64,000 nt of DNA from Reticulitermes speratus (lineage: Eukaryota > Arthropoda > Insecta > Blattodea > Rhinotermitidae), in NCBI GenBank assembly GCA_021186555.1, contig JAJKFL010000010.1:4822585-4886584 (forward strand). Reading direction: 5' to 3'. Made by a program: the position numbers and the translations under genes. Below the pieces are notes generated by a model that saw only the letters and a program-made list of their open reading frames with translations, was not told the DNA's origin and ran no database searches. Every line of letters begins with the position of its first letter. Within the stretch, counting starts at the first letter, position 1. Positions 42,285-52,889 of this stretch are shown in pieces.

Positions 42285-42535
42285 AAATGCTAACTGGATT
42301 GGTCACATCTTGCGTAGAAACTGCCTTCTGAAACACGTGATTGAAGGAAAGTTAGAGGGAAGGGTAGAAATGACGGAAGACGAGGGAGAAGACGTAAGCA
42401 GCTACTGGATGACCTTAAGGAAAAGAGAAGATACTAGAAATTGAAAGAGGAAGCACTAGATCGCACTCTGTGGAGAACTCGCTTTGGAAGAGGCTACGGA
42501 CCTGTCGTAAGACAGACTGCAGAGTGAAATGAATG
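42285..42535 (+). pseudogene. LINE family 1, 3' ORF end, frameshifted
   Basis: Reads NANWIGHILRRNCLLKHVI to GRVEMT, then loses 1-2 bases at ATGACGGAAGACGAGG relative to the sister copies. It carries TGG to TAG near 42437 and ends FGRGYGPVVRQTAE-stop. Followed by a GAATGAACGA tail. Confidence 0.82.
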
Positions 42536-42867
42536 AACGAAAATGTGAGTTTGGGGAATTATCCAAAATTTGTCAGTGTGCTAACAATATGGTCCGGTCA
42601 TAATTCCTGTGTCAAAAATTGAAAAAAAAGCAAATAATTCTATCGAACTTAACGATCTATTTTATTTATTAAGGCAGAGAATAATGTAAAATGAATAGAC
42701 ATTAATACGGATTTGGAAGAAAACGTAACGAAAACGCCATCAGATGAGTGTCATTAAATATGCTAATCTATTTTTTGAAATAAAACCCAAACATGAATTG
42801 TTATAAATAGAAATTCTCTCAGTGGTTCTTGTTACTAATGGACTGATAATAAACATAAGAGTGGGGG

Positions 42868-43178
42868 CGCTTTACGTGCTGTACGTGCTGTAAGTGATGT
42901 AAGTGCTGTAAGTGCTGTTGTTGTACGTGCTGTAAGTGATGTACGTGCTGTAAGTGATGTACGTGCTGTTGTTGTACGTGCTGTAAGTGATGTACGTGCT
43001 GTAAGTGCTGTACGTGCTGTTGTTGTACGTGCTGTAAGTGATGTACGTGCTGTTGTTGTACGTGCTGTAAGTGATGTACGTGCTGTACGTGCTGTAAGTG
43101 CTGTAAGTGCTGTACGTGCTGTTGTTGTACGTGCTGTAAGTGATGTACGTGCTGTACGTGCTGTACGTGCGTTAACAC
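42868..43178. repeat. 3-bp-phased compound tandem repeat (9-bp theme)
   Basis: Words TGCTGTACG, TGCTGTAAG, TGATGTACG and TGTTGT alternate. All spacings are multiples of 3, so several frames stay open; the minus frames 42819-43178 and 42835-43332 are its read-outs (His/Gln/Val- and Thr/Ala/Arg-rich). Confidence 0.92.
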
Positions 43179-43351
43179 ACCAAAAACCAGCTACATAAAG
43201 AATCACGCAATACTGTTTTAAAAGTTCTGACTCAATATCTGTTAGAAATGTCCACTTTGTAAAACTGCAAATAATGCTCGTGACCAATGCACACGGTGTA
43301 CATCGGTATTTGCCTGTAGCTGCAGACGACATGACGATTACAAAGATACAA

Positions 43352-43391
43352 ACTACTGCTACTACTACTACTGCTGCTACTGCTACTACTA
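43352..43391. repeat. (TAC/TGC)n microsatellite
   Basis: ACTACTGCT-type trinucleotide run of about 13 units; gives poly-Ser or poly-Thr in overlapping frames. Confidence 0.9.
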
Positions 43392-43644
43392 ATACGCATA
43401 ACGGGAAATATTTTAAAATTGATTACGTGGCCAAGCCGCAGGTAAGTACCAAAGTGCAGACAATTTCTCACTATGAAAGGGATACGTTCCTGAAACTTTT
43501 ATGTAACCCGAAATTTATGTAAGTCGGAATTGACCCTCCCCCCCCCCCCCACTTGTTTATGACACCTCATCGTTATGTATACGTTTTTACAGTGGCATTG
43601 TGCGTGTTTGAAATGTTATTTGTATCAGTACAATGCATTTAATT

Positions 43645-44038
43645 GCCGATCCCAGTGGCAGCGCGGTCTAAGGCGTGGGTCTTCGGCCGCTCGCTTACTA
43701 GGATCGTGGGTTCGAATCCCACCGGGGGCATGGATGTCTGTCTGTTGTGTTTGTTGTAAGGACGGAAGCATGGAACGTAAAGTGACATGAAGGATGAAAA
43801 AGGATTTAAACAGTACAAAAAATGGATCAAAGGGAAAATACGCCGGACAAAAAAAAAACCACCGTGGGGCATGGATGTCTGTCTCTTGTGAGTGTTGTGT
43901 GTTGTCAGGTAGAGGTCTGTGCGACGGGCTGATCCCTCGTCCAGAGCAGTCCTTCCGAGTGTGGTGTGTCTGAGTGTGTGATCGTGAAACCTCGACGAAA
44001 GGAGGAGGCCTAGGCCCATATAGGGCTGTCGAGCCATA
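43645..44038 (+). mobile_element. SINE A with internal insert
   Basis: Normal head GCCGATCCCAGTGGCAGCGC, B box GGGTTCGAATCCC and GGGGGCATGGATGTCTGTCT. Then about 110 bp of foreign A-rich sequence (43757-43865), after which the SINE restarts at GTGGGGCATGGATGTCTGTC and runs to GGGCTGTCGAGCCATAAG. The box GGCATGGATGTCTGTCT is thus duplicated on both sides of the insert. CATTTAAT flanks both ends. Confidence 0.88.
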
Positions 44039-44105
44039 AGAAAAATAATACATTTAATAATCGCAATATTAATAATCAACAATACATATTATTTTCTTTT
44101 TTTCC

Positions 44106-44357
44106 TATGGCTTGACAGCCCCTAGAGGGCCTAGGCCCCCTCATTTTTCGAGGCTACACAATCACACTTTTAGACACACCACAGTCGGTAGGACTCCTCT
44201 GGACGAGGGACCAGCTCGTCGCAGAGACCTCTACCTGACAACACACAACACTCACAACAGACAGACATCCATGCCCCCGGAGGGATTCGAACCCACAATC
44301 CCAGCAAGCGAGCGGCCGTGGACCCACGCCTTAGACAGCGCGGCCACTGAGATCGGC
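44106..44357 (-). mobile_element. SINE A (minus strand)
   Basis: TATGGCTTGACAGCCCCTAG left end, GGAGGGATTCGAACCCACAA, CGGCCACTGAGATCGGC right end. Lies 68 bp from the preceding SINE A in opposite orientation. Confidence 0.92.
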
Positions 44358-45232
44358 ATTATATTATATAGCTATAATATTAATTAATAATAATAATTAA
44401 TACGAATTTTTTATTAAGTCTGAGTTTATACGTCTCATATTACGTAACCCGGAAACCGTCTGTGCCGAAATGTGTGATTGTTTCCTTGAAGTGTTTGAGT
44501 TTCGAAATGGTTATGAATTGACTTAATTTTATACAGAATGGCGCAAAATTCAATTGCGAGTAAAGGCAAAATAAATGAGGGCCAAAGTGACTATTCCTCC
44601 AGTCTTGAAAGGTCATAATTTACACAGTCCTTCTCACTTGAACTTCCCCTGAGCTAATTTTGACCAGCGGACACCATCACACCCTATTGTTCTAAGATCT
44701 ATTGTAGTAATATGATTCAGTAAACAGCTGCGTTTCGATGATTTCCTCCTGCTGAATTCTTTCACCAAATATTTTCTGTCAATTTCTCACATACCCAATT
44801 CGCAGTCACTCTCACCCTCCCTCACTTACCCTAAAAGCTTACTCTCCTTATGACTCTGCATGATGTGCCCTTTGTGAATATTTCACTTTTTTGGATAAAG
44901 GGGGAAATTTGTTCGCTTTCGATTTATATTTGGGGGCGTGGTACTTTTACGACCTTTATCAAAAACCTTAAATAATGGCCTTTAAAGTCTTTTAAGGAAA
45001 ATGGCAGTCCTGCGTACTGTAATTTTTTACAATAACGTCTATTAATTTTGCCCACACATTGCATTGACATTCTTTTTCGTGATTATGAAATCAAAAAACG
45101 AATATTTTCCTCTAAATTTTTGACTTATTGATCTCTGTATGCAGGAGTGATTTCTGTCTAAGGTAGAGCCTGAATTTACAATTTAGTAGATATATTTTAC
45201 TCTCGAAATTGTTGCAGAGGCCCAGTAAGAAC
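44358..45232. other. Unassigned AT-rich sequence
   Basis: No gene or family seen. Confidence 0.5.
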
Positions 45233-45244
45233 AAATAATTTTTT

Positions 45245-45846
45245 TTACTTAATATTATTCTCACCGTACATGTTTACTATTACTATTAAAATACCAACAC
45301 ATGCACTATTAAATAAAACCTTTATAGTTTAAAAAAAATTAAAAAAGAGGGCCAATTTTTTTAAAACTATAAAGGTTTTATTTAATAGTGTATGTGTTGG
45401 TATTTTAATAGTAATAATAAAAATGCACGGTGAGAATAATATTAAGTATATAAATGGCCAACAGGCAAAACTGACTCACAAGTACCACAACGGGGGCCAA
45501 TTTTTTAAAACTATAAAGCTTTTATTTAATAGTGCATGTGTTGGTATTTTAATAGTAATAATAAAAATGCACGGTGAGAATAATATTAAGTATATAAATG
45601 GCCAACAGGCAAAACTGACTCACAAGTACCACAACGGGGGCCAATTTTTTAAAACTATAAAGCTTTTATTTAATAGTGCATGTGTTGGTATTTTAATAGT
45701 AATAATAAAAATGCACGGTGAGAATAATATTAAGTATATAAATGGCCAACAGGCAAAACTGACTCACAAGTACCACAACGGGGGCCAATTTTTTAAAACT
45801 ATAAAGCTTTTATTTAATAGTGCATGTGTTGTTATTTTAATAGTAA
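45245..45846. mobile_element. Foldback element L with 144-bp tandem tail
   Basis: CACCGTACAT (45262) and CCAACACATGCACTATTAAA at the left face TTTAATAGTG-ATGTGTTGG and ATGCACGGTGA (45424). The hammerhead core is gone. The right part, including ATGCACGGTGA, is repeated three times at a period of 144 bp (45491, 45635, 45779). Flanked by AAATAATTTTTT at 45233-45244 and 45847-45858. Confidence 0.82.
45380..45840. repeat. 144-bp tandem repeat, about 3 copies
   Basis: Copies are nearly identical (CGGGGGCCAATTTTTTAAAA start). 144 is 48 codons, which keeps the 153-codon plus frame (45423-45884) open. The peptide is a by-product; no motif. Confidence 0.95.
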
Positions 45847-45858
45847 AAATAATTTTTT

Positions 45859-47428
45859 ATTCAATATGCGGCAGGATATTTTAAAGCTGAGTATGCACAT
45901 AAACACAGCTTATTTAAAACTGCATAATGCATTCTTCTAAGCTGAATGCTTCGAGCAATATTCTTCTTCTAATTTCAAGGCCTGTGTAAAATATGGAAAA
46001 GAAGGTGCTCAAATGTAGTCTGCATAGTTAGGGGCGGCGTGCCTCTGCTCCAGGCAGTTAGCGTATGCTTTTACGGAACAGAACGGAGTCCAGATGAGAT
46101 TCTACCTGCAGTGTTGGCTCTAAAAGTGTACAGTGAAAAAAAAAGAAACGAGTTCTGGCCACCATTCAGTCTTGGAAGATAGTTTCTGTATAATGTTCCT
46201 TGCTCTGCCATCTGGCTTGCCTACTTTTGTCGTGATATTGTCTTCCTAATGGGCTAATACCTCGATAACTTTCCGTGTGTAATTTGTCCCTCCTTCTTGC
46301 CGCCGTCTGCAGCGGGGATTGCACCCGCCCCCCCCCCCCCACCTCCCAGTACCACGCACCCAGACGTATGCCTGCAGGTTCTTTATTATATCAGGTCCGT
46401 AATGGCGCCCATGATTTTGTGATTTGTACAGACTTTCAGTTAAAAATGGCATATGTAGCCAATTTTTGCAGCATAATTTGTCTGAAACGGAACTTGAATT
46501 AAAAGTAAATCTGTCTCAATCTTGAGAGCTTACAGCCTGATATAAAATTACGTAAAACGGTACCGGGTGTGTAGGAAGTTTAGAAACATTAAAGCTGTGC
46601 TGTGTCGAATTTTCAAAGAAAGAGGTGAGATGAGCGGCCGGAAACAGGAATTTGGACATTCCATTCAGCCGTTTTGGGTTCGGTCCACTGGCCCAAATTT
46701 GTAAACACGTTATTAAATTTTCGAAAATGCTGAAAATGATTTCTTGTACACTTTTAAGGGAAATGCCTTGCTTTAAACAGAATTTAATAAACAGAATTTA
46801 ATGCAAAATTGTGAGAAAATATTCTTAACCGTAAAATTGTTGATTTAAAACTTATGAGCTATTATCATACGTAACACAATATTATCACGGAGATGATTAT
46901 AGAAGCTCATCATCATCATCATCATCATCAACTGCATCAGGATATATCATTCCTGGCTTTTACCGTCTTCATGTCTGTTTTTCTGTACATCTTTTCCTTG
47001 GTCGACGTACTTCTCTTCTGTTAGTTGGAGTGTATTCGTACATTAACTTAAAAATGAGTATATCCTTAATTCTTAATAAATTTTCTATCCACTTTTATAT
47101 ATAATCCTCACTATTGGCTTTTAAATTACACACATTTAGTCCTTGTCTCATTCCTTCACTTGTTTTGTGGTCGTGTAAATATCTTGCAACTCGCTTCAAG
47201 AATTTCATCTCCGTCTTCACAGTTGTCCTTTCATGCTGTTTATTAAAGTCCAATTCTCACACCCATATAGGAGCGTTGGTAACGCCATTATCTTATACAG
47301 TTTCAAAAATATTTCCTTATTATTCTTTTTAAATGCGCGTCGAAATATTCCACACACATACATATATATATATATTGAAAATTTTGTGTCTCATTATCCA
47401 AGTTCTTACTATTTATATACGATACACT
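45859..47428. other. Unassigned sequence
   Basis: A poly(C) run near 46328-46340 and (ATC)n at 46908-46930. Open frames 46246-46502 flank the C run and are not supported. Confidence 0.5.
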
Positions 47429-47443
47429 GCATCCAAAGTACTT

Positions 47444-47706
47444 TTTTTTTTTGTATGGCTCGACAGCCCTATATGGGGCCTGGGCCTCCTCGTTTCGTCG
47501 AGGTTTCACGATCACACACTTTAGACACACCACACTCGGTAGGACTCCTCTGGACGAGGGATCAGCTCGTCGCACAGACCTCTACCTGACAACACGCAAC
47601 ACTCACAAGAGACAGACATCCATGCCCCCGGTGGGATTCGAACCCACGATCCTAGTAAACGAGCGGACGAAGACCCACGCCTTAGACCGCACGGCCACTG
47701 GGATCG
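47444..47706 (-). mobile_element. SINE A (minus strand) with exact 15-bp duplication
   Basis: GCATCCAAAGTACTT at 47429-47443 and 47707-47721. Poly(T), GTATGGCTCGACAGCCC, GGTGGGATTCGAACCCACGA, CACGGCCACTGGGATCG. Among the least diverged copies here. Confidence 0.95.
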
Positions 47707-47721
47707 GCATCCAAAGTACTT

Positions 47722-48528
47722 AGCTTCTTTTATTTCTTCGATTATTTTTACATTTTGTCCGTCCGGCTATCCTTCATTTCCTTTTCTTTAATAAGGTTTG
47801 TTTAAGAGCTCGCGAGTTATTAGCCCAAGAACCCCGAGTGTCTTGGTGGGGCTGCCACCTTGAGGTCCAGGCACTGGCCTTTACACTGATGTTCGTGTTT
47901 AGAAGGAAGGAACAGCATTTCCTCTCTTCTTTAATAGGGTATACTTTGGATATCCCGCCGGTATTCGGTCGTCATTGAGTGTTTGTGGTAACAGGGAACA
48001 CCACGAGAAAGTTGATTTGGCTGAGAGAGGCTGTGTCTTACGCATCATCAGCCCTTGTCCCCCAGTGACCAGTAAACACTTTTGCTCTAATTTGCTCTCT
48101 CCTTTTAAATGTCACAACTTTTGTTTCAGCAGTAACTATGGCCATTATATTTTGATATTTTCAAACCATGAAATAAGTCGGTTTAAGAAACTCTCATCAT
48201 GTCTCTATTTCTGTCTGCCAAAATTCAGCGGAATGTTGTCTTGTTTCCAAATGATATGCTCATTGCCTTAAGCTAGCGCGACAATATTTTATATTAAATT
48301 TGATGTTCTTCATTGCTAATACAATTCTTCTTAGTTAAAATTATTTTCCTGGTGATTTGTCTTCAGTTGCATTTGTAAGACAACATCTCACGTTATACAA
48401 AACAACTGACATTTGCTTTATAATTTAATCTTCAGTGTTACAGGAAATTCTAAACTGTATTGTGGAGATGTTCCTTTGTAAGTGAAGTGGCTGGAAACGG
48501 GAGACTGACTGTGACTGACATAGCTAAG
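47722..48528. other. Unassigned sequence
   Basis: Moderately GC-rich 47810-48070 could be an old repeat; open frame 47975-48271 has no motif I recognise. Confidence 0.45.
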
Positions 48529-48538
48529 GAAATTTATT

Positions 48539-48897
48539 GCTTTTTCTTCCATGGAGTTACAGCCCGAGTGGGCCAGAGTGCATTCTGTAGTGAGGGACCG
48601 GCTCACTGACCGCACAAGTTTTTGCTCAATCCTGATGTGACTGCCAGAGCCATCTGGCAGGCAGTCAGGAGACTTGGGTGAGAAATGTCCGCTTGAATTT
48701 TGCTTACGAACATTACTGGTTCTATTCATGCCGGAAGGTTCTTTTACATGCCGTAAATCTACGACATGGAACCGACGGCTTTACTTCCCCTCCGAAGGAA
48801 GTGATGCTCCGGATTTTTATCACCCTCGGTCGGGATCGAACCCGCGAACCTTGGGTCCAGAGGCAAGCACGCTAACCACTAGTCCACCGAGGGCGAC
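48539..48897 (-). mobile_element. SINE B (minus strand)
   Basis: Exact duplication GAAATTTATT at 48529-48538 and 48898-48907. Body GAGCCATCTGGCAGGCAGTC, CGACGGCTTTACTTCCCCTC; reverse B box GGGATCGAACCCGCG; head CTAACCACTAGTCCACCGAG. Confidence 0.93.
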
Positions 48898-48907
48898 GAA
48901 ATTTATT

Positions 48908-49299
48908 ACTAAGAAGCCAATATTCTTGCAGGCAGTTAAGCAATTCACCACTTTAAGAAACCAGAGTGTTCACAGCCGTGTGCACAACAGCTCGCCACTG
49001 GTTTTCTTTTCTTATTCCACACCATGGTTTCTCTTTCTTTAATATACATTTTAATATCGTAATATTTTCCCCCATTTACGCTCAGTTCTTTCAAATGCGC
49101 TCTATCCTTGGAGGTTTCCTACTAAAATTTGCTATCCATTCCTCATTTCTCCTACACGTATCTTGTAATCTAATTCGCTTTCATTTGTTCAGTTTTGACA
49201 CAATCTTGATCTTTTATTGTTTAGCATTAAATATTGAGTATCTGTTTTTTGTTTTAGACTTAACTACTCATGTAAAATGGAAGAGTATAAAAATATGGC
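48908..49299. other. Unassigned T-rich sequence
   Basis: The 140-codon frame 48966-49388 runs from here into SINE A; the part outside the SINE is Phe/Leu/Ser-rich from T content. Confidence 0.5.
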
Positions 49300-49567
49300 G
49301 CCGATCCCAGTGGCCGTGTGGTCTAAGGCGTGGGTCTGCGGCCGCTCGCTTACTAGGATTGTGGGTTCGAATCCCACCGTGGGCATAGATGTCTGTCTGT
49401 TGTGAGTGTTGTGTGATGTCAGGTAGAGGTCTCTGCGACGGGCTGGTCCCTCGTCCAGAGGAGTCCTACCGAGTGTGGTGTGTCTGAGTGTGATCATGAA
49501 GCCTCGAAAAATGAGGCGGCCTAGGCCCCCAAGGAGCTGTCGAGCCATTGGAAAAAAAAAAAAAAAA
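49300..49567 (+). mobile_element. SINE A with poly(A) tail
   Basis: GCCGATCCCAGTGGCCGTG, GTGGGTTCGAATCCCACCG, GGAGTCCTACCGAGTGTGG, GGAGCTGTCGAGCCATTGG, then about 16 A. Poly(A) indicates LINE-dependent retroposition. Confidence 0.93.
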
Positions 49568-50744
49568 GAAATATAACCAAAAGAAAAAATAATTCGCCTT
49601 TCTTGTTTTCAGGTTACTCAACCTGCTGTGTGCTTTCTGAGCTACTCGACAACCGATTTCAATGGAAATGCAAACCGGTGAGTGTGAACGTCATTTGCTT
49701 CTGGCACGTTGTAGCTCAGTGTTTATATTTCCATTCCATAGTCTGTTAAACCTATTATTGATTGACTGCAGCAATTCTTGCTTCAAGACGAAAAGTTTTC
49801 ATATCAAAACATTTAAATATTGCGTGCACAGTTGTGACATGCGTGCAGTGAGGTGTCACACTGTCAGGATACACGTGTGTGTTGTACGTACTGCCCGGTT
49901 ATCTTCAGACATAGAAGGAAAATAGATAATACAAAAAGAGTGTCATTGTAAGAAGTTTATGTAAGAAATGGTGACGGTTTTACTTGCGTGTTTAGATAAT
50001 TGCTTCGAACTTGTTGTGTGATGTCAGTGAGGTAGATTACGTATCTAGATGAGACATACATGCGTGATGCGGGACCCTACTGAGGCCCCATTCTCGACTA
50101 TGTTCATTGTCACCTTAATTTTACTTAACAAAAAACATAGAATCGAAGTCGGTTATAACGACATCAGTTTAAGCAACACCTCGTCTATAACGTCAGATAT
50201 TGCGTGTTACCAATTAATTCCTCACTGTTAACCATAAAATTACTACTGTGTTATAACGACACTCGTTTATAACGACACTCGTTTATAACGACACAATGCA
50301 TTCAGTCCCTTTCATGACTTTATAACCAGTTCAACTCTAATTATTTTCATATTCATATTCATAAAAATTCATAGTTGTCTACTGGCGAAGACATACCCAG
50401 TTTCTATATAGCCTAAGCCAGTTTTTAGCCTTTCCCAGAAATGCAGTGGAGGTCGTCGTCCTGGAATACGCCACTGCGTAGCTGGGTGATTGGTGCCCGA
50501 TGTTTCGAGACTGCGTGGTGATTTCTTCTTCAGGGGGTCGAAAGTTCAACGAAGAATCCTCCGTTGGACCCAAAGAAGGATTTCTGTTCTTAATAGAAGC
50601 TTATAAATAGCGATTTAAACTGTGTGTCAAGCAAGCATAGGGCTAGTCTAATATTGGACGCTACGAAGCTAAATTAAATTTCATATTTGAGGCCCTCCTA
50701 ACGGCTTTGATAAAGAATTCCGTGTTCTGACGTATGTCGCAGTT
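49568..50744. other. Unassigned, with TAACGACACTCG repeats and a foldback relic
   Basis: Three TTATAACGACA-CTCG words at 50252-50292. GATGTTTCGAGAC...TTCTTCAGGGGG at 50500-50536 is a reverse foldback relic whose stem II no longer pairs. Confidence 0.5.
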
Positions 50745-50905
50745 TAGATTGGTATATAGGTACCAGAGGTTTCTAGGAACTAACGCTTTTCATCTTCAGT
50801 GCAATCTTCTTGGGCTACCTTGAAGATGGGGGCAACTATCTCATTCGAAACATCATCAAGTATACAAGTATACCAGTCTTTACGGCGTCCTGTCTCGTAA
50901 CACGG
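50745..50905 (+). mobile_element. Foldback relic, family 3
   Basis: GGTATATAGGTACCAGAGG (50751) faces AAGTATACAAGTATACCAG (50857). Between them CATCTTCAGTGC and CTTGAAGATGG...CATTCGAAACATC mark two decayed arms. Related to 33290-33425. Confidence 0.55.
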
Positions 50906-51590
50906 AAATTTTGAAAATTATCCTGCAAAATGGCTTTGTCTGAAGCTGTAACTCTAATTGAAGTTCTCTTAGTAATTGTGGAGGTGTAAAAGGCGTCAGA
51001 TAATGTCTCGTCATTACACAGCCATTAACTCACTTCATAAGAAGGGGGCGTATAAATTAAAATAAACCCGTATAATTTGAGTGGCTTTGAATCCTTCAGA
51101 CGAAAGATATCAAGCCCAAAGCCTGCCATTTTTTGTGAGCCTACCTATATGCCACTCTTGCATCGCGGTGAAATGTCAGCCCAAGGGACAGAGACTCGCT
51201 TTTGGGCTGACAGTTGGACAGCGGTGACAAGTATCCTAGTTTAAACAATTATAGCCTTCAAGTAATGACATTCATTACGGCTAATATGAAACCAATTTAA
51301 GAGGACCCCTGTTGTGGCCCATCCAGTACGGAATTATGCTATTTCAGAAATTACTTTTTCCGGCGTAAAGTATTTCCTTTGTCACTTAATGGCAATCTAA
51401 CAGGGTTGTTGAAGGCAGAAAGGGAAACAACAACTGATTTGTTACCAGCAGAACATGAACATTGAAATCGTTGTCAAAAGAGCCGGGTTCGATGTCCTAC
51501 GTCGTTACTTTGTATGTAGTTGACCGAGGGTATGTGAGACAGAGTTGGAGAGGATTGTGTTGTTTAACGACGCTTTCAGGTGCTAAGATT
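50906..51590. other. Unassigned sequence
   Basis: TGTCAGCCCAAGGG and CTTTTGGGCTGACA (51173, 51208) form a small inverted repeat. No gene. Confidence 0.45.
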
Positions 51591-51594
51591 ATAC

Positions 51595-51760
51595 TGCGTC
51601 GGTGGCGTGTGAGCACTGGTTTTATGATACTGTCATGGAGACCCAAATACTCTGAAAGAAAACTGTCCCAGTGAGAGTTTGCCCACCACAAATCCCACAT
51701 AAAGAGACGTGGCATGGAGCTCCGAACTCCTCAGTGCGGGATTCCTGCGAAATAACAGTA
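51595..51760 (-). mobile_element. SINE E fragment (minus strand)
   Basis: GAAAACTGTCCCAGTGAGAG, TGCCCACCACAAATCCCACA, GAACTCCTCAGTGCGGG follow the SINE E order; B box eroded. Confidence 0.6.
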
Positions 51761-51914
51761 CCATTCAGCCGTGATGGCCCATTTTGGCCCTAAAATCACA
51801 GAGGTGCGTGTCATGGCGCTGAAGAGGGCAGAAGAGAGGGGAATGAGAAAAAAATGCAGTAATTATTCTCATATGTTCAGTGAAGCTGTCGAAATCTAGA
51901 GTATATAGTGTCGA

Positions 51915-52085
51915 GTAAGTGAGTTGGTGGAATTATAACTGACAGAGTTAAATCGAATACTCAGAGAAAATCCTGTCCCATCGCCACTTCGTCTACCACA
52001 AATCCCACGTGGACTGCCCTATGATGCAGCCGTGCCTCCGCTGTGAGAAGTCGGCGATTACCCACATCTTGAGCTGGCGTGGTCT
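51915..52085 (-). mobile_element. SINE E fragment (minus strand)
   Basis: AATCCTGTCCCATCGCCACT, TCTACCACAAATCCCACGTG, GCCTCCGCTGTGAGAAGTCG, CTGGCGTGGT. Better preserved than the preceding one. Confidence 0.68.
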
Positions 52086-52364
52086 AGCAACTGGTGGAAG
52101 AAAAGGTCTAAGGTAAACGAGAGAAGTAAAATGGAGAAAAATAATCAGAACTAAAATATGAAATGGAAAAGAAGAAGGTGTGGAAACAGAAGAGAAATGA
52201 GAAACACAGAATGAAGGAGGAGGACGACAAGAAAACAAGATACTAAACGGGCATGTGGAACCACAGTACGTTCTACAATAAACCTAAAGATGAGAAAACA
52301 CAAGTCGAAACATGTAAAATTATCTATTTTTATAACTATTATATTTACATCTAACAATTATGTA
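52086..52364. other. Purine-rich unassigned sequence
   Basis: A/G-rich at 52130-52250; minus-strand frames here are compositional. Confidence 0.5.
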
Positions 52365-52620
52365 TTGAGATCTGCGCTCTTCTGGGATATTACGCAGCGT
52401 AGAGTGTTAAAACTATACCGACGTTTCGGGACAACCTATCGGTCCCATCTTCAAGTGTCAAGAAGTAAAAGAAGAAAGCTTTATTCTAGGACTTCTTGGC
52501 CTGTGAAGATGGGACCGATAGGTTGTCCCGAAACGTCGGCACAGAATTATCACTCTTCGCTACGTAATATCCCAGATAAGCTCAGACCTCATCTACATCG
52601 CGGCAGAATCCTGAAATCAC
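52365..52620. mobile_element. Foldback family 2 element
   Basis: GAGATCTGCGCTCTTCTGGG (52368) and the right end CATCGCGGCAGAATCCTGAA, with CGACGTTTCGGGACAACC (52421) and GGTTGTCCCGAAACGTCGG (52521). Between them CCCATCTTCAAGTGTCAAGA and GAAGATGGGACCG. The frame 52290-52703 is read-through. Confidence 0.88.
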
Positions 52621-52889
52621 ACAACTGTGTATTGTTTGCAGATAAGGAAACCTACACTTTATTAAAGTACCTGATTACAAGACAAACGTTTGTTTTAAAA
52701 TGAAAAAGTGTGTGAACTTACCGGTTTTTCGCAGTAAGGAACACTCAATCCGTTCAAGCAGGCATGTACAAACGTACAAAGAATGCATATGCAAAACTTT
52801 AAAGTGTTGGAGGTGATTAGTCCCCGACTTCTCACCTAGGAAGACCGTTTTCGAACTGAGGCCAGACCGTGTGAGACCTGTATTGGAAA

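Noticed and set aside
45423-45884. 153-codon frame with three 48-residue repeats
   Set aside because: Direct translation of the 144-bp tandem repeat in foldback element L; openness follows from the 3-fold period.
46246-46502. Opposed frames around a poly(C) tract
   Set aside because: Glycine/proline runs come from the homopolymer; no conserved feature.
50491-50540. Minus-strand hammerhead (CTGAAGA...CTCGAAACATC)
   Set aside because: Stem II cannot be formed with a reasonable number of pairs; relic at best.
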